A DNA stretch of 62,355 nt from the NCBI GenBank assembly GCA_040904825.1, contig JBBDSU010000005.1:1-62355 (forward strand), in the 5' to 3' direction. The notes beneath the pieces were generated by a model. The model did not search any database and was not told the origin of the DNA. It saw nothing but the letters and a program-made list of their open reading frames with translations. The stretch comes from JBBDSU01 sp040904825 (GTDB lineage: Bacteria > Actinomycetota > Nitriliruptoria > Nitriliruptorales > Nitriliruptoraceae). Within the stretch, counting starts at the first letter, position 1, and every line of letters begins with the position of its first letter. A program made the translations under genes and the position numbers. Positions 17,602-26,530 of the stretch are shown here, piece after piece.

Positions 17602-17920
17602 ATCTCGGGCTCCGAAAGGTCAGTGGCTGTGCTCTCAACATCAGCAGCATCCACGCCTGCCGACGCTTTGCGCAACTCGCCGGTCACTCGCAGTATCCGG
17701 GCACTGGTGAGTGCCGATGTTGACACATCTGCTCCACAGGGTGGCCGCTCAACGAGGCGTGGGCAAGTCGCATCTACGACCGTTGGTCACCATCGATCTG
17801 CATGTTCCCTTGTCACCGGGGCAAAAGATGGCCCGCTGCGCGAGCAGACACCAGTTCGCTACCAACCGACTGTCACCCGGATAGCGTTACGTGCGTGGAC
17901 CGCACAGGAAGGCCAACGAC
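17602..17920. other. Divergent promoter region htrA / O-methyltransferase
   Basis: This 319-bp stretch has no supportable gene. In Mycobacterium the equivalent interval holds sigE and rseA, and there is no room for them here. AGGAAGG at 17906-17912 is the ribosome binding site of the methyltransferase. Confidence 0.6.
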
Positions 17921-18526
17921 GTGACGGACCAGAGCCGTCTCGATGACTGGCGACAATTGGTCGCCCCAGAGCATGATGCGCTCCTGTTCGCTCGCGAACG
18001 GGCTGGCACCTCTGTCGCCGTTCCTGCACCTGAAGTTGGCGCGCTCCTTCAGTGGGCAGCCGAATGCGTCGATGCACGAACCGCCGTCGAAATCGGTTGT
18101 GCCGCCGGCGTATCGGGCTTGTGGATCGTCCCCGCATTGGCTGAGGGCGGGGTGCTCACCTCCATCGATGAAGATGCGCACGCTCACGGCCTGGCGGCGG
18201 ATGCCTATAACCATGGCGGCATCGACACGCAGGTGCGCGCGATCCTGAACGAGCCGCTGACCGTCTTGCCGCGCCTGACTGACGCGGGCTATGACCTCGG
18301 TTTGCTCCAAGCTTGGGACGAAGATCCTGAGCTGCTCCTTGACCACGCAGTACGCCTGCTGCGCCCAGGTGGAATGCTGCTCGTCCGCGGTGTCCTGGAT
18401 CCGGCTCGTGACGCCGATGTGGCCACCGACTTTCTCACGACGATCACGCGACACGAACTGCTGCTCGCGACAACCTTGCCGATGGACCTTGGTGTCGTAC
18501 TCGCCATCAGGCTCCCTGAGGCCTAA
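17921..18526 (+). CDS. Class I SAM-dependent O-methyltransferase (Rv1220c-like)
   Basis: The 201-aa product has the SAM-binding motif AVEIGCAAGVSGLWI and the second acidic motif LTSIDED. The layout is that of catechol-O-methyltransferase-like bacterial enzymes. GTG 17921 is preceded by AGGAAGG with an 8-nt spacer. It is divergent from htrA, as Rv1220c is next to sigE-rseA-htrA-tatB. The usual AWDEDPELLLDHAV region replaces the metal-binding D-x-N seen in many paralogues. The natural substrate is unknown. Confidence 0.85.
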   Translation: MTDQSRLDDWRQLVAPEHDALLFARERAGTSVAVPAPEVGALLQWAAECVDARTAVEIGCAAGVSGLWIVPALAEGGVLTSIDEDAHAHGLAADAYNHGGIDTQVRAILNEPLTVLPRLTDAGYDLGLLQAWDEDPELLLDHAVRLLRPGGMLLVRGVLDPARDADVATDFLTTITRHELLLATTLPMDLGVVLAIRLPEA

Positions 18527-18580
18527 AACCGCTGCTCGGCCGCAGACATTGCCGCCGACTCGAGTCCACACGTCAGATGG

Positions 18581-19417
18581 TCAGAAGAAGCGGACTTTGG
18601 CGGCAAACTCGACGGCCGGCGCCAGGATTACTGCGAGGTAGTACATGCCGGTCGAGGCCTGAATCGATCGGCCTCCCTCTTTGGCTAGCCGCACATTGAA
18701 ACCGGAGATCAGCGCGATCAACGCGAGCACACCCAAACCGAGCGTCACGGTCATCGATCCGATTCTCAAGATGGGGGCAAACGTCAACGAGCATTGCTGG
18801 TAGGCGACACCAACAAGCCCTTCGCATGGGACGGGATTGCGCGCTGAGAGGAGCACCGACGCCAGACCCGCGCCGATCGCCGCAACGTTGGCCCAAGAAA
18901 TCCACACCATGTACCGATTGCTGAGTCGCCGTTCAACCAAGTACCAGTGCCCAAGGATCATCCCGACCCAGATCGCGCCCATGAAGAACGCACCGAGTCC
19001 GAGCTCGATGATCCCCTGCGCCAAGCCGCCAGCCCCACCGGCTTGCTCACGAATAGTGGCCAGCGGCACGAACGATGCAACGCCGATCGCTGTCGCGACC
19101 ACTCCGGCCAGCCGCGCAACGAGGTGAGGAAGCCGCGTAGATCGCACGATCAAAGCGACAACAGTGACGCCGATCATCCACAGCAACAGCGTGCGCGCAA
19201 GTTCGCCATGCGCCTGACCAGCGGTGCCTTCCAGTGAGACCAATGGACCCGACAGTGACGACCATCCGCCCCACGCCATCAGCACGACCGTCGCGCCCGT
19301 GAGCCATTCGTAGCCCTGACGAACGACACCGAACGTCGGGGCAAGCCACATCAAGGCGGAGCTTCCGACTGCGGTCATGATGAGCACGAGCGCGAGCACC
19401 GACGCAGCTGCGGTCAC
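18581..19417 (-). CDS. Polytopic membrane protein of unknown function
   Basis: The 278-aa product has about eight hydrophobic helices. A distinctive conserved-looking phrase, GMILGHWYLVERRLSNRY, sits in the middle, with His and Trp in the membrane near a basic loop. Two Cys residues (PVPCEGL, YQQCSL) lie in a later extracytoplasmic loop. I recognise no family. GTG 19417 is chosen because AGGAG lies 5 nt upstream; an upstream in-frame start at 19456 has no ribosome binding site. It is divergent from a thioesterase gene. Confidence 0.75.
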   Translation of the reverse strand: MTAAASVLALVLIMTAVGSSALMWLAPTFGVVRQGYEWLTGATVVLMAWGGWSSLSGPLVSLEGTAGQAHGELARTLLLWMIGVTVVALIVRSTRLPHLVARLAGVVATAIGVASFVPLATIREQAGGAGGLAQGIIELGLGAFFMGAIWVGMILGHWYLVERRLSNRYMVWISWANVAAIGAGLASVLLSARNPVPCEGLVGVAYQQCSLTFAPILRIGSMTVTLGLGVLALIALISGFNVRLAKEGGRSIQASTGMYYLAVILAPAVEFAAKVRFF

Positions 19418-19614
19418 CGGATCTCCTCGGACGAATGAAGTACATGCGGCAGCCACCCGGCCACCGTCTGGCAGAGAACGCTACCCTTCCACCAGTCGAG
19501 TCCCGAACGCAGCGTGTTGCCTGCTTGATCGACTCGACTGGTCCCTCAAAGGCCTCGCCGACGCTTTCGTCGCCGCGGCTTGTCGTTTCTTCATCTCCTC
19601 GAGGTCGATGCTGT

Positions 19615-20007
19615 ATGGGTCGATGCGATCCTGGTCTCAAGAAGACCACCACCCTTGTCGTCGGCGACGAACACACAGCCTTGGCACTTGGTTCGGGCGA
19701 CGTGCCCGTCGTTGGAACACCTGCTCTGCTGGCATTAGGGGAGAAAGCATGCGTCGAAGCGATCGCCGGAGAGCTCGCCGATGACCAGACGTCTGTCGGT
19801 GCTTGGGCCGAGATCGAACACCTCACGGCTGCCGGAGTCGGCGCCACGGTCCGAGCGACAGCCACACTCATTGGTCATCACAATCGGCGCCTTGAATTTG
19901 CGATCACCATGAACCTCGGCGATGAAGTCGTCGCCCGCATGAGGCACCGCCGGGTCCTCGTGGACCGCCAGCGGTTCCTTTCGAAAGTCTCTGACCAGGC
20001 TGCGTAA
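19615..20007 (+). CDS. FlK-like hotdog thioesterase
   Basis: The 130-aa product has the hotdog-fold pattern of fluoroacetyl-CoA thioesterase relatives. VVGTPALLALGEKACVEAI forms the first strand and central helix, TSVGAWAEIEHLTAAGVGA the next strands, and RRVLVDRQRFLSK the end. The conserved Thr, Glu and His of the FlK active site appear at TPALL, EKAC and EHL. It probably hydrolyses a short acyl-CoA. The ATG at 19615 has GAGG about 10 nt upstream. Confidence 0.8.
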   Translation: MGRCDPGLKKTTTLVVGDEHTALALGSGDVPVVGTPALLALGEKACVEAIAGELADDQTSVGAWAEIEHLTAAGVGATVRATATLIGHHNRRLEFAITMNLGDEVVARMRHRRVLVDRQRFLSKVSDQAA

Positions 20008-20032
20008 CGAACGACATGCCTGCGTTCTTCGA

Positions 20033-21562
20033 TCAGTCGGCTCGCAGCCAAGCAACCAGCGTGCGCACTGGTGTGCCGGTCCCACCTTTGGTGTATTCGC
20101 CGTAGACCTCGTCGGTCCAGGCAGGACCGGCAATGTCCAAGTGCGCCCAAGGGATCTCTGATCCGACGAACTTCTCGAGGAACAACCCCCCGAAGATGAC
20201 CCCTGCCGCGCGATTCCCGACATTCTTGAGATCTGCGATGTTGCCGTTGATGCGTTCTCCGTAGATGTCCTTGGCCAGCGGCAGAGGCCACACGACTTCG
20301 CCTGCCTGTGTGCCGGCTGCCTCCAGCGCTTCGGACAAGGCATCGTCGTTCGCGATCATCGCGCTGATCCGCTCACCGAGCGCGACGATCTGCGCGCCGG
20401 TCAACGTGGCGAGATCGACGATCACATCCGGTTCAAGTTCACTGGCGTGCGCGATCGCATCGCCAAGCACCAGCCGCCCTTCGGCATCGGTGTTGATCAC
20501 CTCGACGGTCTTGCCGCCGTACATGGTGAGCACGTCACTGACACGCGTTGCCGTGCCCGATGGCATGTTCTCAGCCAGGGCCAGCAGGCCCGTGACTTCA
20601 ACGGGTAGTCCCAACTGCGCAGCAGCGACGACGGTGGCAAGCACGGCGGCGGCTCCCGCCATGTCGCACTTCATCGTCTCCATGGCAGCCGACGGCTTCA
20701 ACGACAGGCCACCTGAATCGAAGGTGATGCCCTTGCCAACGAGAGCGACGTGGCGAGATGCACCATCCGGTCGATAGCGCAGTTCAACCAGCCGCGGTGG
20801 CGCGCTTGATCCCTGGCCGACCCCAAGGATGCCGCCGTAGCCGCCTGCCTCCAGTGCTTCCTCATCGAGGATGCGCACGTCGATGGGTAGATCAGCGACT
20901 TTTGCGGCGGCGATATCGGCAAAGCGGGGTGGCCGCTTGTCCTGCGGCGGGGTATTGACGAGGTCTCGCGCAAGGCTCACCGCTTGAGCAACAGGTGTTG
21001 CTTGTGCAACCGCCTCATCCATCATGGCGACATCATCGCCGGTGGCGTGCACAACAAGTTCCGCCAATTTCCTTGGACGGGGCTTGCTCCGATAATCGTC
21101 AAACTGGTAGGCGCCTAACAGCAGGCCTTCAACAACCGATCGCGCCGCGACGGCAACCGCGATCGATCCTGCCGAGACAGGCACACCCGTCGCGATCGCT
21201 GTGATATCGGTTGACGCCTTCACCGCCATGGCGAACGCCCGCGACAACTTTGCGGGGGTGAGCTCGTCGGCATTCCCAAGCCCCACCAGCGTCACGGTGC
21301 CTGCCGGTATCGCACCTCGCGTGGGAATCCGCGTCACTGCTCCGAGTGTGCCGTCGAAGCCAGCCGCTAACGCTTCGGCTGCCAGATCAATCCCTAGCAA
21401 GCCGCCGATGTGTGCGGCATCGGCAGCAAGGTCGGCCGGCTGCCGATGAGCCGATGGGTCGTCCCCGTTGGTCGCGGTCGAATAGGCACCCACCATGATC
21501 GTGTCCGCTGAGGACTCTTCAAGCGGGGTGCGGGCTGTCGAGACGGTCGGGGTGATCGGCAT
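20033..21562 (-). CDS. pepA: Leucyl aminopeptidase (M17)
   Basis: The 509-aa product has the normal length for M17. The signature NTDAEGRLVLGDAI gives metal ligands Asp and Glu, and GKGITFDSGGLSLKPS gives further ligands and the catalytic Lys. The N-terminal domain is shorter in motifs but intact. It is a cytosolic hexameric dimetal aminopeptidase active on N-terminal Leu and Cys-Gly type peptides. In a mycothiol-producing cell it may also help thiol-peptide turnover; that is inference. The upstream region carries repeats. Confidence 0.93.
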   Translation of the reverse strand: MPITPTVSTARTPLEESSADTIMVGAYSTATNGDDPSAHRQPADLAADAAHIGGLLGIDLAAEALAAGFDGTLGAVTRIPTRGAIPAGTVTLVGLGNADELTPAKLSRAFAMAVKASTDITAIATGVPVSAGSIAVAVAARSVVEGLLLGAYQFDDYRSKPRPRKLAELVVHATGDDVAMMDEAVAQATPVAQAVSLARDLVNTPPQDKRPPRFADIAAAKVADLPIDVRILDEEALEAGGYGGILGVGQGSSAPPRLVELRYRPDGASRHVALVGKGITFDSGGLSLKPSAAMETMKCDMAGAAAVLATVVAAAQLGLPVEVTGLLALAENMPSGTATRVSDVLTMYGGKTVEVINTDAEGRLVLGDAIAHASELEPDVIVDLATLTGAQIVALGERISAMIANDDALSEALEAAGTQAGEVVWPLPLAKDIYGERINGNIADLKNVGNRAAGVIFGGLFLEKFVGSEIPWAHLDIAGPAWTDEVYGEYTKGGTGTPVRTLVAWLRAD

Positions 21563-21586
21563 GGAAACTCCCTACGACGAGGTCTG

Positions 21587-21755
21587 GCATCGATGTTCGG
21601 CATCGAAGTCTGGCATCGACGCCGAACTCACACATCGGATCAAGCATGGGGTCAAGTTTCGGCGCTTTGCATCGGGCTCCGACGTCGGACCAAGTATCGG
21701 GGCCAGACGTCGGACCAAGTATCGGGGCCAGGCGTCGGGGCCAAGCATCAGGCCA
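21587..21755. repeat. Tandem repeats between pepA and the cupin gene
   Basis: The 21563-21930 interval has no gene apart from promoters. About 21587-21625 holds three degenerate GGCATCGA-type units. Then 25-bp units lie at 21681-21705 and 21706-21730 (identical) and 21731-21755 (diverged). A 25-bp period cannot keep a reading frame, so this is non-coding. Confidence 0.85.
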
Positions 21756-21930
21756 AAGATCGGCGCCGGGGGCTGGAGTCTGGCCTGATGCGTACCCGAT
21801 CGCCCCAGGAGATTAACGCGCCACGCCGGGTCAGAACATCGGCATTGTCGATGGCCAACGACACCTGCGGACGTGACGAGCCCGACCTGCGACGACCATC
21901 GGTGGCGCGTGGGAACGTAGGATGCGGCCT

Positions 21931-22416
21931 ATGAATACTGAGATGTCGCCCAGCACAACCGTTCGCCCCGTCGACCTTCGCGACTACGTCGACTTCACCG
22001 ACGAAGAGGCCCGGCAGGTCCGCGTCTATGCGACGGGCACCCTGGCCGTCGACTTGTGGTGTGTGCAACCACGGCAGTCGACTCCGGTGGTGCACCAGCC
22101 ATCCCAAGACATCACCTACACCGTGGTCGGTGGCCGAGCCTGGTTCGTGACTGACCAGGGAGAAGTTGGCCTCGACGCCCTTGGGTCGATGCTCGTGCCG
22201 TCCGGCGTCGTCCACGGGATCGACAACCGCGCACCTGACCCGCTGATTGTCATGGCGGTGTCGTCACCTCCGAGCCAACGGCCCGACGATGAACCTGTGG
22301 CCGATGACGCCGCAGCGGTGGTGAGATCGGCGCCGAGCTCGCACCGACTTCGTCGCGCCTGGGAAGCGTTGCTCGGCACTGATAGAACAACAGCCACGAC
22401 CCGCGAGGTCGGCTGA
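21931..22416 (+). CDS. Cupin-domain protein
   Basis: The 161-aa product is a single-domain RmlC-like cupin (about 15-115). The beta-barrel motifs are recognisable as TPVVHQPSQDITYTVVGGRA and the later GSMLVPSGVVHGIDNR. They keep the His and following Tyr/Glu-position residues of the first motif and the PSGVVH of the second. A charged helical tail follows. ATG 21931 is preferred over ATG 21922 because AGGA then sits 8 nt upstream. The ligand is unknown. Confidence 0.78.
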   Translation: MNTEMSPSTTVRPVDLRDYVDFTDEEARQVRVYATGTLAVDLWCVQPRQSTPVVHQPSQDITYTVVGGRAWFVTDQGEVGLDALGSMLVPSGVVHGIDNRAPDPLIVMAVSSPPSQRPDDEPVADDAAAVVRSAPSSHRLRRAWEALLGTDRTTATTREVG

Positions 22417-22499
22417 CACCAGCCCGACGCCACACGCGGACGGCCCTGACGCCACACCAGGTACTTGCCTGGCCATCACTAGCCGACGAGACTGCCGCC

Positions 22500-23018
22500 A
22501 TGAGACCTGGACCACCGCGAGGCACCACGGCATCCCTTGACATCGTCGTGACATCCGACATGTGCGCATCTGACAGCGGGGAGGTCATCCTGCCGGTCTA
22601 TAGCACTCAGGCACTGGTGGGCCATCTCGAGCAGGTGAGTCGTTCCATCCTCGAACCCCACCTCGAAGAAGGCGAGGCTGCCCTCGGAGTAGCTGTCGAC
22701 GTGAGGCACCGGGAGTTCGTGCCGGTGGGTGAACGGATCACACTTGAGGCCACGGTCGCCAGTGTCGAGCCGCATCGCCTGGTGTGCGAGGTGATGGTGC
22801 GCCATCGCGGGTCTGTCGCGATCCGGGCAACCTTCGAACATCAACTCATCAGCGCTGACGAGATTCGCGCGCGGATCGCTGGCCGCACNNNNNNNNNNNN
22901 NNNNNNNNNNNNNNNNNNNNNNNNNNNNNNNNNNNNNNNNNNNNNNNNNNNNNNNNNNNNNNNNNNNNNNNNNNNNNNNNNNNNNNNNGCTGGCCGCACT
23001 GTTCCCTCAGATTCGTAG
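22500..23018 (+). CDS. FlK-like thioesterase paralogue (gap near C-terminus)
   Basis: The product resembles the gene at 19615: YSTQALVGHLEQVSRSIL matches the first strand plus helix, and EAALGVAVDVRHREFVPVGE the VG...H segment. The active-site Thr position is Thr in STQ. The N gap at 22889-22988 interrupts the last few codons. An 11-bp direct repeat (gctggccgcac) borders both sides, and joining the copies keeps the frame and ends at TAG 23016-23018. ATG 22500 is taken because homologues have the IVVT strand upstream of the alternative ATG at 22560. Confidence 0.75.
   Translation: MRPGPPRGTTASLDIVVTSDMCASDSGEVILPVYSTQALVGHLEQVSRSILEPHLEEGEAALGVAVDVRHREFVPVGERITLEATVASVEPHRLVCEVMVRHRGSVAIRATFEHQLISADEIRARIAGRXXXXXXXXXXXXXXXXXXXXXXXXXXXXXXXXXXAGRTVPSDS
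22889..22988. other. Assembly gap with 11-bp direct repeat flanks
   Basis: This is 100 N. The 11 bases immediately before it recur immediately after it, which suggests unmerged overlapping contig ends or a repeat. Confidence 0.95.
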
Positions 23019-23158
23019 CAACGCTCTTGCCCGTCAGATTCTTGACAATCGGCAGCCGCCACACATCGGTGCCTCTCGGGATTGGCTGCCTTGAGCAACC
23101 GACGGCCTGCACGCACCGCTGCCTTTCAGAACTGACGGCCTTGGGCGACTGGCGGGTT

Positions 23159-23629
23159 TCAGAGATCCGCCGGCTCATCGCCTGCATGCCTCCGCTCAGC
23201 GAGATCGCCAAGGTTCGCCAATGAGCGGGAGAAGAGCCGACGCATCCACGGCAGCACAAACGTCGAGGCGCCCCATTCGCCCAACCGCCCCAACGGCGGA
23301 TCGACGACTTCCCACCACACCATCCGAGTCGCATCACCAGGCAGCGCCTCCATTTCGAACGCTCCCGAACCGGTGATGATCCGCCCGAGGTGCTCTACCT
23401 CCAGTCGAACGGCAGGTTCCCAAGCGGTGACCCGCATCACGTCGTTGACCTTAAATCCCAACAGCCGGGTGGGACACTTGATCGTGACACCGACACCAGC
23501 ACGTTCGGCTGTCAGCACCTCAATATCGATGGCATCGAGCATCCATCGCGGTTGAAGCTCCCAAGTGGTCAGTACGTCCCACACAACATGCGGCGGAGCG
23601 AGGACTTCGCGCTCGACTTCCAATCGCAT
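23159..23629 (-). CDS. SRPBCC / START-like ligand-binding protein
   Basis: The 156-aa product begins RLEVEREVLAPPHVVWDVL and continues WELQPRWMLD, the standard start of SRPBCC (polyketide cyclase/dehydrase-like) folds. Alternating strands and a long C-terminal helix (FVLPWMRRLFSRSLANLGD) complete the helix-grip. The ATG at 23629 has AGGAGAG 5 nt upstream. The longer open frame upstream (to 23902) runs through a 39-bp repeat and is not used. The ligand is unknown. Confidence 0.82.
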   Translation of the reverse strand: MRLEVEREVLAPPHVVWDVLTTWELQPRWMLDAIDIEVLTAERAGVGVTIKCPTRLLGFKVNDVMRVTAWEPAVRLEVEHLGRIITGSGAFEMEALPGDATRMVWWEVVDPPLGRLGEWGASTFVLPWMRRLFSRSLANLGDLAERRHAGDEPADL

Positions 23630-23721
23630 CGTCGCTCTCCTGTCTGGCCGTTCGTTGTCGTCACACCGTCGCTCCGCCACCGGCCAAAGCCGCCAGAGCA
23701 TCATCGCTTCGCGTAGCACCA

Positions 23722-23799
23722 CAGCAGCGCGTCGCTGCGCCCTGTGCGCCCAGTAACACCCAGCAGCGCGTCGCTGCGCCCTGTGCGCCCAGTAACACC
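23722..23799. repeat. 39-bp perfect tandem duplication
   Basis: Two identical 39-bp units lie at 23722-23760 and 23761-23799, followed by a diverged partial copy. They fall in the 377-bp divergent interval 23630-24006 that must hold promoters of the SRPBCC and hydrolase genes. Nothing else is recognised there. Confidence 0.9.
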
Positions 23800-24006
23800 C
23801 GGCAAAGCGGGTGGCTGCGCTGAGCGACGCCATGACACGCTCCGTCACGCCATCAACAGTCGTGCATGCCACTAGCCTAGGTTGCAACGCCCGTGCCGAC
23901 ACCGGGCCGCGTCGCTACCGACGACATTTCGGGGCACGCTCGCCCTCGGCACGGCACCCACATTGGCCGCCCGGGTATGCCGGGTGACGACATTGAAGGA
24001 AGCATC

Positions 24007-24777
24007 TTGTTCGCCGATATCGACGGCAACACTCTCCACTACGACAGCTACGGGGAAGGTCCACCGATTGTTTTCATCCACGGGCTAGGTGGATCACTCA
24101 ACGTGTGGCACGGCGTCCGCCAACCGATGCTGCAGCATCATCACACGGTGGCAATGGACCTTCGAGGCCACGGCCGCAGCCAAGGCAAGGGCAAGTTCTC
24201 CATCGAAGCATGGTCGAAGGATGTCCAGCGCCTGATGCGACACCTTGAACTCTCTGCGGTCACCTTGGTCGGCCACTCGCTGGGCACGCTGGTCGCGCAG
24301 CATCTTGCCCAGCACGCCCCGGATTTGGTTGACCAGCTCGTGCTCGTCGGCGGCATCTCTTATTTCCAGCCGCCGACCGTTGAGGCCTACCGCAAGCGAG
24401 CCGACGAGGTCGAAGCCAACGGCATGGACGTACTCGTCGACGACTGGCTGGCCGGCGCGGTCTCCCCTCAAACGCATGCGACCCAGGCTGGTGCCGCGGG
24501 CCTGTTGCGCGAGCTGTTCCTCCGCAACGATGCAATCAGTTATGCCAAGTCGTGCCGAGCACTGGCCAAGGCGCCACCGATCCGACGCGACGAGATCGGC
24601 CAACCGACCTTGATCATCGCGGGCGCCCACGATCGCTCGACTCCGCTGGCCATGGCAGAGGAACTCAAGTCGTCGATTCCGGTGAGCCGCGTCAAGGTCC
24701 TGGCTGACGTCGGCCACTGGATGCCAGTCGAAGCACCTGGCGCTGTCGCGGCCGCGATCCTGGAGTACCTGACCTGA
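24007..24777 (+). CDS. Alpha/beta hydrolase
   Basis: The 256-aa product is a typical single-domain alpha/beta hydrolase. It has the oxyanion motif FIHGLGGSLNVW, nucleophile elbow VGHSLGTLVAQ (Ser), acid in AGAHDRSTP and catalytic His in ADVGHWMPVE. Substrates cannot be predicted. I chose TTG 24007 because AAGGAAG lies 4 nt upstream and homologues begin at the FADIDG strand. An ATG at 23977 is the alternative. folP2 follows after 44 nt. Confidence 0.85.
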   Translation: MFADIDGNTLHYDSYGEGPPIVFIHGLGGSLNVWHGVRQPMLQHHHTVAMDLRGHGRSQGKGKFSIEAWSKDVQRLMRHLELSAVTLVGHSLGTLVAQHLAQHAPDLVDQLVLVGGISYFQPPTVEAYRKRADEVEANGMDVLVDDWLAGAVSPQTHATQAGAAGLLRELFLRNDAISYAKSCRALAKAPPIRRDEIGQPTLIIAGAHDRSTPLAMAEELKSSIPVSRVKVLADVGHWMPVEAPGAVAAAILEYLT

Positions 24778-24821
24778 CCTCGCCCTCGGCCGCCTCGACG
24801 CAACCGCCCGCTGCTGGCATT

Positions 24822-25715
24822 GTGCGGCTCCCCGACCCGGTTCCAGGCTTGCGCCTCGACTTGCCGCGCCGCTCGCTCGACCTGTGTGGCCGCGTCGCCG
24901 TCATGGGCATTGTCAACCGCACGCCCGACTCATTTTATGACAAGGGCGCGACCTTTGAGCTCGCTACTGCGGTCGACCACGCCCGCAGCCTCGTCGACGA
25001 AGGTGCCGACATCATCGACGTCGGCGGTGTCAAAGGTGGCCCCGGCAGCCACGTCGACGTCGATGAGGAAATCAGGCGTGTCGTGCCATTCATCGAGGCC
25101 GTGCGGGAACACGATGACCAGGTCTTGCTGTCTGTTGACACCTTCCGTGCACCGGTTGCCGACGCCGCGCTGACCGCCGGCGCCGATATCGTCAACGACG
25201 TCACCGGACTCCATGACCCGGCGCTCTTAGGTGTCGTCGCAGCCCACGATGCGGGCTATGTGGCCATGCATCACGGCGGTGTCCCCCGCACCCGCCCATT
25301 CCGACGGACCTACGTGCCCGATGTGACCACCGCGGTAATTGACCACTGCCGAGCATTGACCAACCGTGCGTTGGACGCCGGCGTCGCCGCCACCCGCTTG
25401 ATCGTTGATCCCGGTCATGATTTCCAGAAGACCACCGCTCACTCGCTCGAGCTCAGCCGCAGGCTCGACGAGTTGGCGGCGCTGGGGTTTCCGGTGCTCG
25501 TCGCGCTGTCGAATAAGGACTTCATCGGCGAGGTGCTCGACGCACCAATTGACCGACGTGTCGACGGAAGTCTCGCCACCGCCGTGTTCTGCACCCTGCG
25601 AGGCGCAAATATCGTGCGTGTTCACGAAGTCGCACGCACCGTCGACGCGCTGCGCATGACCGAAACGCTGCTGGGTTGGCGCCGACCGTCAATCCAGGTT
25701 CGAGGCCTGGAATGA
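24822..25715 (+). CDS. folP2: FolP2-type dihydropteroate synthase homologue
   Basis: The 297-aa TIM-barrel protein keeps the first signature MGIVNRTPDSFYDKGATF. At the second it reads DVGGVKGGPG where true DHPS has GGES(T/S)RPG. The same substitution, the PRTRPFR phrase, the ALSNKDFIGE phrase and the terminal VRGLE all match mycobacterial FolP2. FolP2 is reported not to replace FolP1 in folate synthesis, so the reaction is unknown. The start is GTG 24822. Confidence 0.85.
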   Translation: MRLPDPVPGLRLDLPRRSLDLCGRVAVMGIVNRTPDSFYDKGATFELATAVDHARSLVDEGADIIDVGGVKGGPGSHVDVDEEIRRVVPFIEAVREHDDQVLLSVDTFRAPVADAALTAGADIVNDVTGLHDPALLGVVAAHDAGYVAMHHGGVPRTRPFRRTYVPDVTTAVIDHCRALTNRALDAGVAATRLIVDPGHDFQKTTAHSLELSRRLDELAALGFPVLVALSNKDFIGEVLDAPIDRRVDGSLATAVFCTLRGANIVRVHEVARTVDALRMTETLLGWRRPSIQVRGLE

Positions 25716-26032
25716 TCGGGCCACGCGTCAACGGCCCCGCGCCAACCGACGCGGTCACAACCGATCCCTCACCAACCGATCCCTCACCAACCGACCTCGC
25801 GGCCGTCGTCGCATCACCTGTCCTCGCGTCAACCGACCCCGCGTCAATCATCGCAGCGTCAATCATCGCCGCGAGGGAGTTGACTTCGCCGTGCTATCCG
25901 GTGTCGCCTAAGGTCACTGGCCAGCGACCCTGCCTGCCGCCACCGTCGGTGATCCCGGTCGCATCATCGCAGGCAACCCTGCACACTCGCCCCCTTATAT
26001 GACCCGATGACATCGACGCCGAGGAGAAATTC
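25716..26032. repeat. Intergenic region with 15-bp repeats
   Basis: Units of 15 bp lie at 25758-25772 and 25773-25787 with a partial third copy. A second pair of roughly 15-bp units lies near 25845-25875. The rest of this 317-bp stretch shows nothing recognisable. AGGAG, 7 nt before the next start at 26033, is the ribosome binding site. Confidence 0.75.
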
Positions 26033-26422
26033 GTGGCTCGAGCTGGCATGCCCCGCAAGTTCGTGTTCGTCTGTGTCAACGACCGTGATCCGCAGCACCC
26101 ACGGCCCTCGTGCGCACGCAAGGGATCCAGCGGCGTGTTCGACGCTTTGCGAGAAGAGACCGGCCGGCAGGGGTTGGTCGACGTCAAAGTCATCGCAACT
26201 GGATGCCTCGAACCATGCATGGTCGGTCCCACGGTCTACGTCGCGCCCGACGATGTGTGGTACGGAGGGGTGACCGCAGAAGACGTCGAGCAGATCACCT
26301 CCGAGCATCTTGCCGACGATCGCCCCGTTGAATTCTTGACCATCGGAGCCGAAGAATTCGCATTGTCACCGCTGGCGGGCCGTAGCGACCTACCACCTGG
26401 AATGATCCCTCCTGCGCGTTGA
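26033..26422 (+). CDS. Thioredoxin-like [2Fe-2S] ferredoxin
   Basis: The 129-aa product has four cysteines in the order of thioredoxin-fold 2Fe-2S ferredoxins: FVCVND, RPSCARKGS, and TGCLEPCMVGP. The C-terminal half has WYGGVTAEDVEQITSEHL, the usual family ending. It is probably a soluble electron carrier or cluster-binding protein. The GTG at 26033 has AGGAG with a 7-nt spacer. Confidence 0.87.
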   Translation: MARAGMPRKFVFVCVNDRDPQHPRPSCARKGSSGVFDALREETGRQGLVDVKVIATGCLEPCMVGPTVYVAPDDVWYGGVTAEDVEQITSEHLADDRPVEFLTIGAEEFALSPLAGRSDLPPGMIPPAR

Positions 26423-26530
26423 TGCTGCGATTCACCGCTACAGACACCTCAATGCACACGCACGGCAGGGAGTAACTCAATCCGCAAGGACCCTCACCTG
26501 CGGTCTCGACGCGACATGACGGGAGCCACC

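Noticed and set aside
23722..23799. Possible CRISPR or insertion-sequence end
   Set aside because: It is a simple 39-bp head-to-tail duplication with no spacer, inverted repeats or transposase.
23630..23902. N-terminal extension of the SRPBCC protein
   Set aside because: The extension encodes the 39-bp repeat (CYWAHRAQRRAA twice) and the internal ATG 23629 has a strong ribosome site.
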